Translations under genes and position numbers: made by a program
Shown: positions 40,934 to 50,923 of the stretch, piece after piece
Numbering within the stretch: the stretch's first letter is position 1
Layout of the letters: each line of letters begins with the position of its first letter
Notes under the pieces: generated by a model
Told to the model about the DNA's origin: nothing
Database searches by the model: none
What the model saw: only the letters and a program-made list of their open reading frames with translations
DNA from: Alcaligenaceae bacterium
GTDB lineage: Bacteria > Pseudomonadota > Gammaproteobacteria > Burkholderiales > Burkholderiaceae_B
Length of the DNA: 64,000 nt
Assembly (NCBI GenBank): GCA_013416395.1
Contig: JACCEP010000003.1
Coordinates: 434,001-498,000, forward strand
Reading direction: 5' to 3'

Positions 40934-40975
40934 ATAAAAACATAAACGGCAGGTGCTGATAGTAGCACCTGCCGT
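40934..40975 (-). terminator. Intrinsic terminator of the pyruvate dehydrogenase operon
   Basis: A perfect 12-bp stem, ACGGCAGGTGCT / AGCACCTGCCGT, with a 6-nt loop is followed on the minus strand by a T-rich tail (TTATGTTTTTATT). It lies 40 nt after the lpdA stop. Confidence 0.85.
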
Positions 40976-41012
40976 GTTGGGACGGTAGTAAAAACCCTGA
41001 TGCTTGGGGCGT

Positions 41013-42830
41013 TTACCGACGCTTCACGGGCGGAAGATCCGTGCAGCTTCCTTCCGCCACCTCGGCGGCCATGCCGATGGACTCACCCAACGTGGGATGT
41101 GGGTGTATGGTTTTGCCGATATCGACGGCATCAGCCCCCATTTCAATGGCAAGGACGACTTCGCTGATGAGGTCGCCCGCATTCGTGCCGACGATACCGC
41201 CACCAAGAATGCGATGAGATTCGGCATCAAACAGCAGCTTGGTAAAGCCTTCATCGCGCCCATTGGCGATTGCACGCCCTGAGGCAGCCCAAGGGAAAAG
41301 CCCCTTGGTGATGGCCACGCCGTTTTTCTTGGCGTCGTCTTCTGTAAGACCAACCCAGGCAATCTCGGGGTCGGTGTAGGCCACCGACGGGATGACACGG
41401 GCATCGAAATAACTCTTCTGCCCGGCAATGACTTCAGCAGCCACATGCCCCTCGTGTACGGCTTTATGCGCCAGCATGGGCTGACCGACAATATCGCCAA
41501 TGGCGTAAATGTGCGGTACGTTGGTGCGCATCTGACGATCAACCTCAATAAAGCCTCGATCGGTAACAGCAACGCCTGCCTTGTCGGCACCAATATGCTT
41601 GCCATTAGGCGAGCGGCCTACAGCCTGCAGCACGACGTCATAACGCTGTGCTTCTTTGGGTGCGTTTTCACCTTCGAAACTTACCCAGATCCCGTCATCT
41701 TTGGCCTCGGCACCGACTGTTTTGGTGTTGAGCATGACATGATCAAACCGGCCGGCGTTCATTTTTTGCCATGCCTTGACCATATCGCGGTCGGCACCAA
41801 GCATGAGGCCGTCCTGCATTTCGACCACGTCGAGCCTGGCACCCAGCGCAGAGTAAACGGTACCCATTTCCAGACCAATAATGCCGCCACCGACAATAAG
41901 CATTTTTTCAGGAATGTTGGCCAGTTTGAGCGCGCCGGTGGAGTCAACCACCCGTTCATCGTCAGGCAAGAACGGCAGTTTTACCGACTGACTGCCTGCA
42001 GCGATAATGGCAGACGCAAACTTGACCGTTTTTGCGCTGCCATCTGGCTGACTGACGCGCAAATGGTTTGCGTCGGCGAATTCACCATTGCCTGTTATAA
42101 CGGTTACTTTACGGGCTTTGGCCATGCCTGCCAGACCCGTGGTCAGCTTGCTGACTACCTTGTCTTTGTACGCCCTGACGCCGTCCAGATCGATTTGGGG
42201 CTTGCCAAAGATAATGCCGTGCGCCGAAAGCGACTGTGCTTCTTCAAGCACAGCCACCGTGTGCAACAGCGCTTTGGATGGTATGCAGCCTACGTTCAGG
42301 CATACCCCACCCAGCGTGTCATAGCGCTCGACCAGCACTACAGAAAGGCCCAGGTCAGCGGCCCGGAACGCGGCCGAGTACCCGCCCGGGCCGGCACCCA
42401 GAACCAGAACATCGCACTCAGCATCGACACTGCCGCTATAGCTGGCAGCTACAGGCGCTGGAGCAGCACCCGTGCTGCCGGCCGCCGCGGTGGTGGCAGC
42501 CGTACCGGCAGCCCCTGCAGCGGTCTGCCCGCCCGCTTTGCCAGCGCCAGCGGCGTTTTTACCGTCTGCCGTAGCTGCTTGCGGTTTTTGGCTGGACGGC
42601 TCGATAACCGCCATGGCGGAGCCCTCAGTAACCTTGTCACCGATCTTGACCAGCACCTTCTTGATGACCCCGCCCTGACTGGCAGGGATTTCCATGGAAG
42701 CCTTCTCCGACTCAACGGTGATCAGGCTTTGCTCTGGCTCGATGCTGTCGCCAACCGCCACCAGCACTTCAATAACCTCAACTTCGGCGAAGTCGCCGAT
42801 ATCGGGCACGTTCAGTTCGATTGTGCTCAT
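41013..42830 (-). CDS. lpdA: Dihydrolipoamide dehydrogenase (PDH E3) with N-terminal lipoyl domain
   Basis: The 605-residue flavoprotein reoxidises lipoamide in the pyruvate dehydrogenase complex. Unusually long for an E3, it begins with a lipoyl domain (VESEKASMEIP, Lys43) joined by an Ala/Gly-rich linker (residues 80-135) to a standard E3: FAD motif LGAGPGG, redox disulfide GGVCLNVGCIPSK (Cys177, Cys182), an NAD-binding domain and a C-terminal dimer domain with HPHPTLGES. Lipoyl-bearing E3s are known from Neisseria and other betaproteobacteria. It begins 9 nt after aceF. Confidence 0.96.
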   Translation of the reverse strand: MSTIELNVPDIGDFAEVEVIEVLVAVGDSIEPEQSLITVESEKASMEIPASQGGVIKKVLVKIGDKVTEGSAMAVIEPSSQKPQAATADGKNAAGAGKAGGQTAAGAAGTAATTAAAGSTGAAPAPVAASYSGSVDAECDVLVLGAGPGGYSAAFRAADLGLSVVLVERYDTLGGVCLNVGCIPSKALLHTVAVLEEAQSLSAHGIIFGKPQIDLDGVRAYKDKVVSKLTTGLAGMAKARKVTVITGNGEFADANHLRVSQPDGSAKTVKFASAIIAAGSQSVKLPFLPDDERVVDSTGALKLANIPEKMLIVGGGIIGLEMGTVYSALGARLDVVEMQDGLMLGADRDMVKAWQKMNAGRFDHVMLNTKTVGAEAKDDGIWVSFEGENAPKEAQRYDVVLQAVGRSPNGKHIGADKAGVAVTDRGFIEVDRQMRTNVPHIYAIGDIVGQPMLAHKAVHEGHVAAEVIAGQKSYFDARVIPSVAYTDPEIAWVGLTEDDAKKNGVAITKGLFPWAASGRAIANGRDEGFTKLLFDAESHRILGGGIVGTNAGDLISEVVLAIEMGADAVDIGKTIHPHPTLGESIGMAAEVAEGSCTDLPPVKRR

Positions 42831-42839
42831 ATACGGCTC

Positions 42840-44600
42840 CTAAAGTGCAATGCGACGGAAGTCGGACAACAGGCTACCCAAGTAGGCATTAAAGCGCGCC
42901 GCCGAAGCACCATCAATAACGCGGTGATCATAGGACAAGGACAGCGGAAGCATTAAACGAGGCACGAACTTTTTGCCGTTCCAGACCGGTTCATGAGACG
43001 ACCGTGATACGCCGAGAATGGCCACTTCAGGGGCATTAATAATAGGGGTAAATGACGTACCACCTATGCCACCCAGAGACGAGATGGAAAAGCAGCCGCC
43101 CTGCATTTGTGCTGGCGAAAGCTTGCCGTCGCGAGCCAGCTTGGCCAGTTCGCCCATTTCTTTGGCAAGTTCAAACACGCCTTTTTTGTCTGCATCACGA
43201 ATGACAGGAACCACCAGCCCGTTGGGCGTATCCGCCGCAAAGCCAACGTTGTAGTACTGCTTGAGCACGAGGTTGTCACCATCGAGCGATGCGTTGAACT
43301 CGGGAAACTTCTTGAGTGCCGCCACAACCGCCTTGATAAGAAAGGCCAGCATCGTCACTTTGGCGCCCGATTTTTCATTCTCTTTATTAAGTTGCTGGCG
43401 TAGTTCCTCAAGCTCGGTGATATCTGCCAGATCGTTGTTGGTAACGTGCGGGATCATCACCCAGTTGCGATGCAGGTTGGCACCGGATATTTTCTTGATG
43501 CGCGAGAGCGGCTTGGTTTCGATATCGCCGAATTTGGCAAAATCAACCTTGGGCCAACCCAGCACACTGAAACCACCCTCTGCGCCTACCGATGCAACGG
43601 CGGTGGCGCTTGCGCCGTTAGCAAGCGCATTTTTAACGTGCTGACGTACGTCATCTTGGGTAATGCGGTCTTTGGATCCCGAACCTTTGACCGTGGCAAG
43701 GTCAACGCCAAGTTCACGGGCAAATTTACGCACGGAGGGAGAGGCATGCGGCAGGTTGCGTAAAGGCACATCGACGCTGCCGTAAGCTTCTGTAGGTGAA
43801 TGGCGTTCAGGTGGCGTCGACGCCAACTCGCCTGCTGCAGACGACGGCTCGGCCTGAGTTGCTGCCGGTGCAGCGCTAGTGGCCTTGGAACCTGTGTCAG
43901 CGGCCTTGGCAGCTTCGGGCTGCGCCTTGGCTGGTGTACTTGAAGATGGAGCAGGTGCTGCGGCTGCCGCACTTACGCCGGCTTTGCCCGTAGACTGAAG
44001 CTCGAGGATATCGCTACCCTCGTTAACCTTGTCGCCAAGCTTGACGAGAATAGCCTTGACGACACCCGCTGCCGTGGAGGGAACCTCCATGGAGGCCTTG
44101 TCAGACTCAACCGTAATAAGGCTTTGCTCGGCCTGGACGGTGTCACCCACTTTAACCAGAATCTCAATAACTTCGACATCTTTTGCGTCGCCGATATCGG
44201 GCACCGATACCGTGAGGCGCTCGCCGCCAGAGGCGGCTGGTGCCGGCGCAGCCGAGTTGTCTTGAACCGCGTTGCTTTCTGCTTTACTTTCAGAACCCTG
44301 GGCCTGCGGGGCTGCAACACTTTTGCCCTCAGGAACAGATGCCGGGGCAGCGTCGCCGCCCTCTTGTTCGACATCAATAATGACTGTGCCTTGGCGGATT
44401 TTGTCGCCGACCTTGACCTTGATGGATTTGATCACGCCCGCTGTGGGCGATGGAATTTCCATCGACGCTTTGTCGGATTCAACGGTAATCAGACTTTGCT
44501 CTGCCGTGATGGTGTCGCCCTCGGAAACCAGCACCTCAATGACTTCAACCTCGTCGAAGTCACCGATATCCGGAACCTTAATTTCGGTGGTGTTGCTCAT
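42840..44600 (-). CDS. aceF: Dihydrolipoamide acetyltransferase (PDH E2), two lipoyl domains
   Basis: The 586-residue E2 core of pyruvate dehydrogenase has two lipoyl domains with lipoylated lysines Lys44 and Lys168 (both in DKASME), separated by Ala/Pro/Ser-rich flexible linkers. A peripheral subunit-binding domain follows ([16 protein letters not shown]), then the catalytic domain ending in [12 protein letters not shown], whose His is catalytic. It transfers acetyl groups to CoA. The gap to aceE is 13 nt. Confidence 0.97.
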   Translation of the reverse strand: MSNTTEIKVPDIGDFDEVEVIEVLVSEGDTITAEQSLITVESDKASMEIPSPTAGVIKSIKVKVGDKIRQGTVIIDVEQEGGDAAPASVPEGKSVAAPQAQGSESKAESNAVQDNSAAPAPAASGGERLTVSVPDIGDAKDVEVIEILVKVGDTVQAEQSLITVESDKASMEVPSTAAGVVKAILVKLGDKVNEGSDILELQSTGKAGVSAAAAAPAPSSSTPAKAQPEAAKAADTGSKATSAAPAATQAEPSSAAGELASTPPERHSPTEAYGSVDVPLRNLPHASPSVRKFARELGVDLATVKGSGSKDRITQDDVRQHVKNALANGASATAVASVGAEGGFSVLGWPKVDFAKFGDIETKPLSRIKKISGANLHRNWVMIPHVTNNDLADITELEELRQQLNKENEKSGAKVTMLAFLIKAVVAALKKFPEFNASLDGDNLVLKQYYNVGFAADTPNGLVVPVIRDADKKGVFELAKEMGELAKLARDGKLSPAQMQGGCFSISSLGGIGGTSFTPIINAPEVAILGVSRSSHEPVWNGKKFVPRLMLPLSLSYDHRVIDGASAARFNAYLGSLLSDFRRIAL

Positions 44601-44613
44601 TTTTTATCCCCCC

Positions 44614-47322
44614 TCAAGCGTGATGCGGATTGGCTTTGGCCGGATTGATGCCGTACTTCTTGATGGCTTCCGACACTTTTGTGAGGGGTAGCTTGCCCTC
44701 ATCGGCCAAGCTGCGCAAGGCGGCCAGCACGACAAAATTACGGTCGATTTCGAAGTGTTCACGAAGTTTATGACGGTAATCAGAGCGCCCGAAACCATCT
44801 GTACCCAGGTTTCTGTAGATGCGGCCCGAAGGAATGAACGGACGAATCTGATCGCTATAAGATTTAACGTAGTCAGTGGAAGCAATAATGGGCCCTGCGG
44901 TGTCCATGAGCTGACGCGTTACATAAGACACCTGCTGCTCGGCTTCAGGGTTGAGCAGATTGTGACGCTCGCAGTCAAGGCCGTCACGACGCAACTCGGT
45001 AAAGCTGGTGGTACTCCACAGGTCAGAGCCCACGCCCCAGTCTTTTTCGAGCATTTCTTGCGCTGCAAGCACTTCGCGCAAGATAGTGCCCGATCCCATA
45101 AGCTGAACACGAGGCTGCTTGCTGTCGCCCACTGACTTGAACTTGTACATGCCCCGTATGATGCCTTCCTCGTCACCAGACACAAGGCCGGGTTGCGGGT
45201 AGTTTTCGTTCATGACGGTGATGTAGTAATAAACGTTTTCTTGATTTTGAATCATGCGCCGCAGGCCGTCCTGGATGATGACAGCAAGCTCGTGACCAAA
45301 CGTGGGGTCGTATGACACGCAATTGGGGATGAGCCCGGACATGATGTGGCTATGCCCATCTTCGTGCTGCAAGCCCTCGCCGTTGAGCGTGGTACGCCCA
45401 GCCGTGCCGCCCAGCAGGAAGCCACGCGCCTGCATGTCACCTGCTGCCCACGCAAGATCGCCCACACGCTGGAACCCGAACATCGAGTAATAGATGAAGA
45501 ACGGGATCATGATGCGGTTATTGGAGGAGTACGACGTGGCGGCTGCCATCCAGGAGCTGAACGCGCCCGCCTCGTTAATACCTTCCTGCAACAGCTGACC
45601 GTTTTCGGTTTCGCGGTAATACATGACCTGTTCTTTATCGACAGGCACGTACTTTTGCCCTTCGGGAGCATAAATGCCGATCTGACGGAACAAGCCTTCC
45701 ATGCCGAACGTACGCGACTCATCGGCCAGAATGGGCACGACGCGTGGGCTGAGTTCTTTGTCACGCAGAATCTGATTAAGAATACGGACGAACGCCTGCG
45801 TAGTGGAAATTTCGCGGCCTTCAGCGGTGGGCTCGAGCACTGCCTTGAACGCCTCGAGCTTTGGCGCCGTGAAATGCTCGTCAGCCTTCATGCGGCGACG
45901 GGGAAGAAAACCGCCGAGCGCATTGCGGCGTTCGTGCAGGTATTTCATTTCGGGCGAATCTGCCGACGGTTTGAAGTACGGAAGATCGTCAAGCTTGTCG
46001 TCAGGTACCGGGATGTTGAAACGGTCACGGAACTCACGCACGGAGTCCATGTCGAGTTTCTTTTGCTGGTGCGTGGGGTTTTTGGCCTGACCGACATGGC
46101 CCATGCCATACCCTTTAATGGTCTTGGCCAGAATGACGGTGGGCTGGCCCTTGTGGTCAGATGCCGACTTGAATGCGGCATATACCTTGTAGGGGTCATG
46201 ACCACCACGGTTCAGGCGCCAGATATCCTGGTCGCTCATGCGGCTGACCATTTCAAGCAGCTTGGGGTGTTTGCCAAAGAAGTTTTCGCGCACGAATTTT
46301 CCGTCGTGGGCTTTATAGGCTTGATATTCGCCGTCAACGGAATCTTCCATGACGCGACGCAAAATGCCTTCTTTGTCGCGGGCAAGCAGAGGATCCCAAT
46401 AACCGCCCCAGATCAGCTTGATGACATTCCAGCCGCTGCCACGGAAATCGCCTTCGAGTTCCTGGATTATTTTGCCATTGCCGCGCACCGGCCCATCAAG
46501 CCGTTGCAGGTTGCAGTTGATGACGAAGATCAGGTTATCGAGCTTTTCGCGCGAAGCCAGACCAATTGCGCCGAGGGACTCGGGCTCGTCCATTTCGCCG
46601 TCGCCGCAGAATACCCAGACTTTGCGATTGCTGGTGTCAGCGATACCGCGGGCGTGCAGGTATTTGAGAAAGCGAGCCTGATAAATAGCCATCAATGGGC
46701 CAAGGCCCATTGAGACAGTGGGAAACTGCCAGAAATCTGGCATGAGCTTGGGGTGCGGGTACGAAGACAGGCCCTTGCCGTCAACTTCTTGCCTGAAGTT
46801 ATTAAGCTGATCTTCAGTGAGACGGCCCTCAAGAAACGCGCGGCCGTACATGCCAGGCGATGAATGGCCCTGGAAGTACACAAGATCGCCGCCGTTGTTT
46901 TCGGTTTCACCATGCCAGAAATGATTTTGCCCGCAACCAATCATGGTGGCCATCGAGGCAAAGGAGGCAATATGACCGCCAAGGTCGCCGCCATCGGGTG
47001 GGCTGTGGCGGTTGGCCTTGACAACCATGGCCATGGCGTTCCAGCGCACATACGAGCGTATACGCTCTTCGAGCACGATATCGCCCGGATACTGAGGCTC
47101 CAGCCCTGGTGGGATTGTGTTTACATAGGCCGTGTTGGCCGAGAAGGGAATATGGGCACCCGAACGGCGCGCCAGATCAATAAGACGCTCAAGCAAAAAG
47201 TGGGCGCGTTCCGGACCTTCACGATCAAGAACAGCTTCGAGCGCTTCGAGCCATTCTTGGGTTTCCAGGTCATCGTCGCTAAGTGAGGTTGCCATATTCT
47301 TGGCCTGTTCTAGAGAGGACAT
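44614..47322 (-). CDS. aceE: Pyruvate dehydrogenase E1 component (homodimeric type)
   Basis: The 902-residue thiamine diphosphate enzyme decarboxylates pyruvate and acetylates the E2 lipoyl group. The ThDP motif is GDGEMDEPESLGAIGLASREKL...NCNLQ. GHSSPGMYGRAFLEGRL and the central DGEGLQHEDGHSH-like segment (GEGLQHEDG) mark the single-chain AceE type. It starts the operon with an AGGAG ribosome site and a good promoter about 140 nt upstream. Confidence 0.97.
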   Translation of the reverse strand: MSSLEQAKNMATSLSDDDLETQEWLEALEAVLDREGPERAHFLLERLIDLARRSGAHIPFSANTAYVNTIPPGLEPQYPGDIVLEERIRSYVRWNAMAMVVKANRHSPPDGGDLGGHIASFASMATMIGCGQNHFWHGETENNGGDLVYFQGHSSPGMYGRAFLEGRLTEDQLNNFRQEVDGKGLSSYPHPKLMPDFWQFPTVSMGLGPLMAIYQARFLKYLHARGIADTSNRKVWVFCGDGEMDEPESLGAIGLASREKLDNLIFVINCNLQRLDGPVRGNGKIIQELEGDFRGSGWNVIKLIWGGYWDPLLARDKEGILRRVMEDSVDGEYQAYKAHDGKFVRENFFGKHPKLLEMVSRMSDQDIWRLNRGGHDPYKVYAAFKSASDHKGQPTVILAKTIKGYGMGHVGQAKNPTHQQKKLDMDSVREFRDRFNIPVPDDKLDDLPYFKPSADSPEMKYLHERRNALGGFLPRRRMKADEHFTAPKLEAFKAVLEPTAEGREISTTQAFVRILNQILRDKELSPRVVPILADESRTFGMEGLFRQIGIYAPEGQKYVPVDKEQVMYYRETENGQLLQEGINEAGAFSSWMAAATSYSSNNRIMIPFFIYYSMFGFQRVGDLAWAAGDMQARGFLLGGTAGRTTLNGEGLQHEDGHSHIMSGLIPNCVSYDPTFGHELAVIIQDGLRRMIQNQENVYYYITVMNENYPQPGLVSGDEEGIIRGMYKFKSVGDSKQPRVQLMGSGTILREVLAAQEMLEKDWGVGSDLWSTTSFTELRRDGLDCERHNLLNPEAEQQVSYVTRQLMDTAGPIIASTDYVKSYSDQIRPFIPSGRIYRNLGTDGFGRSDYRHKLREHFEIDRNFVVLAALRSLADEGKLPLTKVSEAIKKYGINPAKANPHHA

Positions 47323-47461
47323 TAATTGTCTCCTGTCATGGAAAGGGTGGATGCCGCATGTTGTCTACATTACCCGTGCTTGGTGTTTGGTTTCGTTATA
47401 CCTTATACCGGCGCGTGTATGCGAATTTAGTCTTGTGTATGAAATACGCGAGAACCTCCCC

Positions 47462-47490
47462 ATTCTAGGAAAGACCCGCCGCTTGTTCAA
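47462..47490 (-). promoter_or_regulatory. Sigma-70 promoter of aceE-aceF-lpdA
   Basis: On the minus strand TTGAAC and TAGAAT are separated by exactly 17 nt. Both boxes differ from consensus by one or two bases. The leader would be about 135 nt long. No PdhR-type operator was recognised. Confidence 0.65.
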
Positions 47491-47614
47491 GCAAAATTTC
47501 ATTTTATGGTATGGCTTTTTACAATGTGAAAAATACAGCGACCAGTTACGGTCTAAAATGCGATATTGATACGACAGGCCCTCTTTGCGCGCGCTCCGCG
47601 CTATACATGCACCC

Positions 47615-49372
47615 ATGGCTGCCAATTCCAAAAAATCCCTGATCCCGACAACCTTCTATGAGCAGGCCCACAACACACGGCGCGGCGTGTACTGGCTTAC
47701 TCCGGTTGTTGTGTTGATTCTGTACCTTTGCGTCATGGGGGTATTTTTCTGGCTGCAGCGTCTGCAGAGCGACAGCGTCATGTTCATAACCATTGATCAA
47801 GAAACTCGCCAGCAGCGGCTGCTGATGGTGGTTGTTGCCCTGTCGTGCGTTATTGTGTTCAGCCTGCTTGCGCTCTGGCGCTACACGCGCTTTCGCACAC
47901 GGGCCGAAGCAGCCCTCATTGCCGAAACAGGCTTTCGGCGCGCCATGGAAAACTCCATGTCCACCGGCATGCGGGTGTTTGATATGCATGGTCGCATCGC
48001 CTATGTAAACCCGGCGTTCTGCCGCATGATAGGCTGGAACGAGGCCGATCTCATCGGCCGTACCACGCCCTTCCCTTACTGGGTGCCAGGGCGTCACGCG
48101 CAACATCAGGAAACCCTCGACATTCTGTTGTCGGGCCGTACGCCCAGCAGTGGGCTTGAGGTCGAAGCCCAGCGGCGCGACGGTTCGCGTTTTACGGCAC
48201 GCATGTATGTGTCCCCGTTGCGTGATCCCAACGGCGAGCAGATCGGCTGGATGACCTCCATGACCGACATTACCGAACCCAAGCGCATTCGCGAGGCGCT
48301 TACGGCTGCCCACGAGCGTTTCATGACGGTGCTCGAAGGCCTGGATGACGCCATATCGGTCGCGGCAGACACGGCCGAGGGGCTGGAACTCTTGTTTGCC
48401 AACCGAACCTATCGGCGTTTTTTTGGCGCGCAATCAAGTGGCCATGCCGAACTGCTGGGCGGAAGGCTGGGCAGGTTTACCGACGAAACGGTAGAAATTT
48501 ATTCTGAATCAGCACAACGCTGGTTTGAAGTACACCACCGTATTCTTGCCTGGACTGATGGCCGTCGGGTTCGTCTTCAGGTGGCACGCGACATTACCGA
48601 GCGCCGCAAGCACGAAGAAGCCTCGCGACGGCAAGAAGAAAAAGTTCAGCTAACCAGTCGCCTTACTACCATGGGCGAAATGGCATCATCGCTGGCCCAC
48701 GAGTTAAACCAGCCGCTCACCGCCATCAGCAATTACAGCATGGGCGCCGTCGCAATGCTCAAGTCAGGCAATAGCGACCCCGAGCGCTTGCTGGTCGCGC
48801 TGCAAAAAGCCGCCGAGCAGGCCGAACGGGCAGGTAAAATAATCAGCCGTATCCGCGAATTCGTAAAGCGCAGCGAGCCGCGGCGCCAGCGTGTTCCAGC
48901 CATGCGCATTGTTGAAAACGCGGTGGGGTTTGCTGATATCGACGCACGCAAGCGCCAGATCACCATCGCACTTGACATGCCAGAAAGCATTCCCGACGTC
49001 ATGGCTGACCCTATACTTATCGAACAGGTATTATTAAACCTGCTCAAAAATGGCGTAGAAGCCATGGAACAAAGCGATTATCGTACGCTGCATCTTGTCA
49101 TCACAGATCAGGAGGCGCTGGTTGAATTTGCAGTCATAGATCGTGGCCACGGATTGCGTGACCCTAATCGCCTGTTTGAACCGTTTTACAGCACCAAGTC
49201 CGAAGGGCTCGGCATGGGGCTTAATATTTGCCGCACAATCATAGAATCCCACCATGGTCGCCTCTGGGCTAGTGCCAACCCCGATGGGGGCACGATATTC
49301 AGGTTTACCTTGCCCCGCGCCACGCCACAAGCGGCCAGTTCGTCAGAAGACACTCAGGAGTTGCATGCATGA
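47615..49372 (+). CDS. PAS-domain sensor histidine kinase (FixL/DctS-like)
   Basis: The protein has 585 residues from ATG 47615. Two membrane helices (about residues 27-45 and 60-82) flank a very short periplasmic loop of about 15 residues. Two PAS domains follow (GMRVFDMHGRIAYVNPAFCRMIGW and a second near AISVAADTAEG), then the HisKA box with His362 (SLAHELNQPLTAI) and an ATPase domain (LLNLLKNGVEAME; GLGMGLNICRTI). It phosphorylates the downstream regulator, with which it overlaps by 4 nt. The signal is unknown. It is divergent from the pyruvate dehydrogenase operon, which makes central carbon status a plausible cue, but that is inference. Confidence 0.9.
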   Translation: MAANSKKSLIPTTFYEQAHNTRRGVYWLTPVVVLILYLCVMGVFFWLQRLQSDSVMFITIDQETRQQRLLMVVVALSCVIVFSLLALWRYTRFRTRAEAALIAETGFRRAMENSMSTGMRVFDMHGRIAYVNPAFCRMIGWNEADLIGRTTPFPYWVPGRHAQHQETLDILLSGRTPSSGLEVEAQRRDGSRFTARMYVSPLRDPNGEQIGWMTSMTDITEPKRIREALTAAHERFMTVLEGLDDAISVAADTAEGLELLFANRTYRRFFGAQSSGHAELLGGRLGRFTDETVEIYSESAQRWFEVHHRILAWTDGRRVRLQVARDITERRKHEEASRRQEEKVQLTSRLTTMGEMASSLAHELNQPLTAISNYSMGAVAMLKSGNSDPERLLVALQKAAEQAERAGKIISRIREFVKRSEPRRQRVPAMRIVENAVGFADIDARKRQITIALDMPESIPDVMADPILIEQVLLNLLKNGVEAMEQSDYRTLHLVITDQEALVEFAVIDRGHGLRDPNRLFEPFYSTKSEGLGMGLNICRTIIESHHGRLWASANPDGGTIFRFTLPRATPQAASSSEDTQELHA

Positions 49373-49992
49373 CTACAATTCAAGCGCCAAGCACGATTTT
49401 TATTGTTGACGATGACGAGGCCGTACGCGACTCGCTGCGTTGGCTGCTCGAGGCTAATGGCTATCGCGTTCGCAGCTTCAGCGGGGCAGAAGAATTTCTG
49501 AACGCCTATGAGCCCGACCAGGTTGGCGTACTCATTGCCGACGTGCGTATGCCAGGCATGAGCGGCCTTGAGCTTCAAGAAGAACTTATTGCACGCAAGG
49601 CCCCGCTGCCTATCGTCTTTATCACCGGCCACGGTGATGTACCCATGGCGGTTTCCACCATGAAAAAAGGCGCCATAGACTTTCTCGAAAAGCCATTTAA
49701 CGAAACCGACTTGCGTAACATCGTGGCACGCATGCTTGAAGAAGCCACCGAGCGCGTCAGCCAGGCACAGGCACAGAAAAACCACGAGGCAGTTCTCAGT
49801 CGGCTTACGGCGCGTGAACAGCAAGTGCTCGAGCGCATAGTCGCCGGGCGTCTCAACAAGCAGATCGCCGGCGACCTCAACATCAGCATAAAAACCGTCG
49901 AAGCGCATCGCGCCAACATTATGGAAAAACTCGAAGTCACCACTGTTGCCGACCTAATGAAAATCGCGCTAACGAAAGAGACCACAGCATGA
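49369..49992 (+). CDS. FixJ/NarL-type response regulator
   Basis: The 207-residue protein has a receiver domain with acidic pocket DDDE (residues 14-17), phospho-acceptor Asp58 ([11 protein letters not shown]), conserved Thr in FITGHGD and Lys in EKPF. A LuxR-type helix-turn-helix follows ([43 protein letters not shown]). Its ATG overlaps the kinase stop, and its own stop overlaps the folD start (ATGA both times), so all three are translationally coupled. Targets are unknown. Confidence 0.93.
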   Translation: MTTIQAPSTIFIVDDDEAVRDSLRWLLEANGYRVRSFSGAEEFLNAYEPDQVGVLIADVRMPGMSGLELQEELIARKAPLPIVFITGHGDVPMAVSTMKKGAIDFLEKPFNETDLRNIVARMLEEATERVSQAQAQKNHEAVLSRLTAREQQVLERIVAGRLNKQIAGDLNISIKTVEAHRANIMEKLEVTTVADLMKIALTKETTA

Positions 49993-50864
49993 GCGCACGC
50001 ATTATCGATGGGAAAACACTGGCAGATTCGGTCAAGGCCGATGTGGCTGTCCGTGTGCAACAGCTTAAGCAGCAAGGCGTGGTGCCCGGCCTCGCGGTCG
50101 TGCTGGTCGGTGACGATCCCGCGTCGCAGGTTTACGTACGTAACAAAGCTGCTGCCTGCGACAAGGCAGGGCTACATTCAAGCGTTATACGTCTTAATGC
50201 CGACGTCACCGAAGAGCAATTGCTCGATGAAGTACGCAAGCTCAACAACGACAACGCCGTTCATGGCATTCTTGTCCAGCTGCCCTTGCCTGGTCACATG
50301 AACTCTGCGCGCGTCATCGAAACCATAGACGCGCGCAAAGATGTCGATGGCTTTCACATCAGTAACGCCGGCCTGCTCATGACGGGTCAGCCCTTGTTCC
50401 GGCCCTGCACACCCTACGGCATCATGAAAATGCTTGAGTCCGAGAATGTGTCATTGTGGGGTGCCGAGGTCGTTATCGTCGGGGCCAGCAACATCGTGGG
50501 CAAGCCCATGGCCATGCTTACGCTGGCAGCTGGCGCTACGGTCACCCTGTGCAACTCCAAAACCCGTGACCTGGGCGCACAAACCCGTCGTGCCGACGTA
50601 TTAATCGTGGCAACCGGCAAGCCCGGCATGGTAACCGGCAGTATGATAAAACCCGGTGCCGTGGTGATCGATGTAGGCATTAACCGCAACGAGCATGGCA
50701 AATTGGTTGGTGACGTTGACTTCGCTTCAGCCAAAGAAGTGGCTAGTGCCATTACGCCGGTACCCGGAGGCGTAGGGCCCATGACCATCGCCATGCTGCT
50801 GGTCAACACGCTTGAAGCCGCCGAACGCAGCCAGCAATCTGCAGCATCCGCAGCTACGGTCTAA
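49989..50864 (+). CDS. folD: Methylenetetrahydrofolate dehydrogenase/cyclohydrolase
   Basis: The 291-residue bifunctional enzyme interconverts 5,10-methylene- and 10-formyl-tetrahydrofolate. Conserved blocks are [24 protein letters not shown] with the catalytic Lys, [56 protein letters not shown] and [16 protein letters not shown]. It is complete. The 4-nt overlap with a response regulator gene is unusual company for a housekeeping enzyme. Confidence 0.97.
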   Translation: MSARIIDGKTLADSVKADVAVRVQQLKQQGVVPGLAVVLVGDDPASQVYVRNKAAACDKAGLHSSVIRLNADVTEEQLLDEVRKLNNDNAVHGILVQLPLPGHMNSARVIETIDARKDVDGFHISNAGLLMTGQPLFRPCTPYGIMKMLESENVSLWGAEVVIVGASNIVGKPMAMLTLAAGATVTLCNSKTRDLGAQTRRADVLIVATGKPGMVTGSMIKPGAVVIDVGINRNEHGKLVGDVDFASAKEVASAITPVPGGVGPMTIAMLLVNTLEAAERSQQSAASAATV

Positions 50865-50923
50865 CCGCAGGCACAGACACACGCCCGTGATGCACGGCCA
50901 CCTGCCCCCAAACGGAATTTCCT

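Noticed and set aside
41445-42956. Long plus-strand ORF opposite lpdA (503 codons)
   Set aside because: Antisense shadow of a clearly coding E3 gene, with no domain features.
45346-46713. Long plus-strand ORF opposite aceE (455 codons)
   Set aside because: Antisense shadow of aceE; codon pattern follows the real gene on the minus strand.
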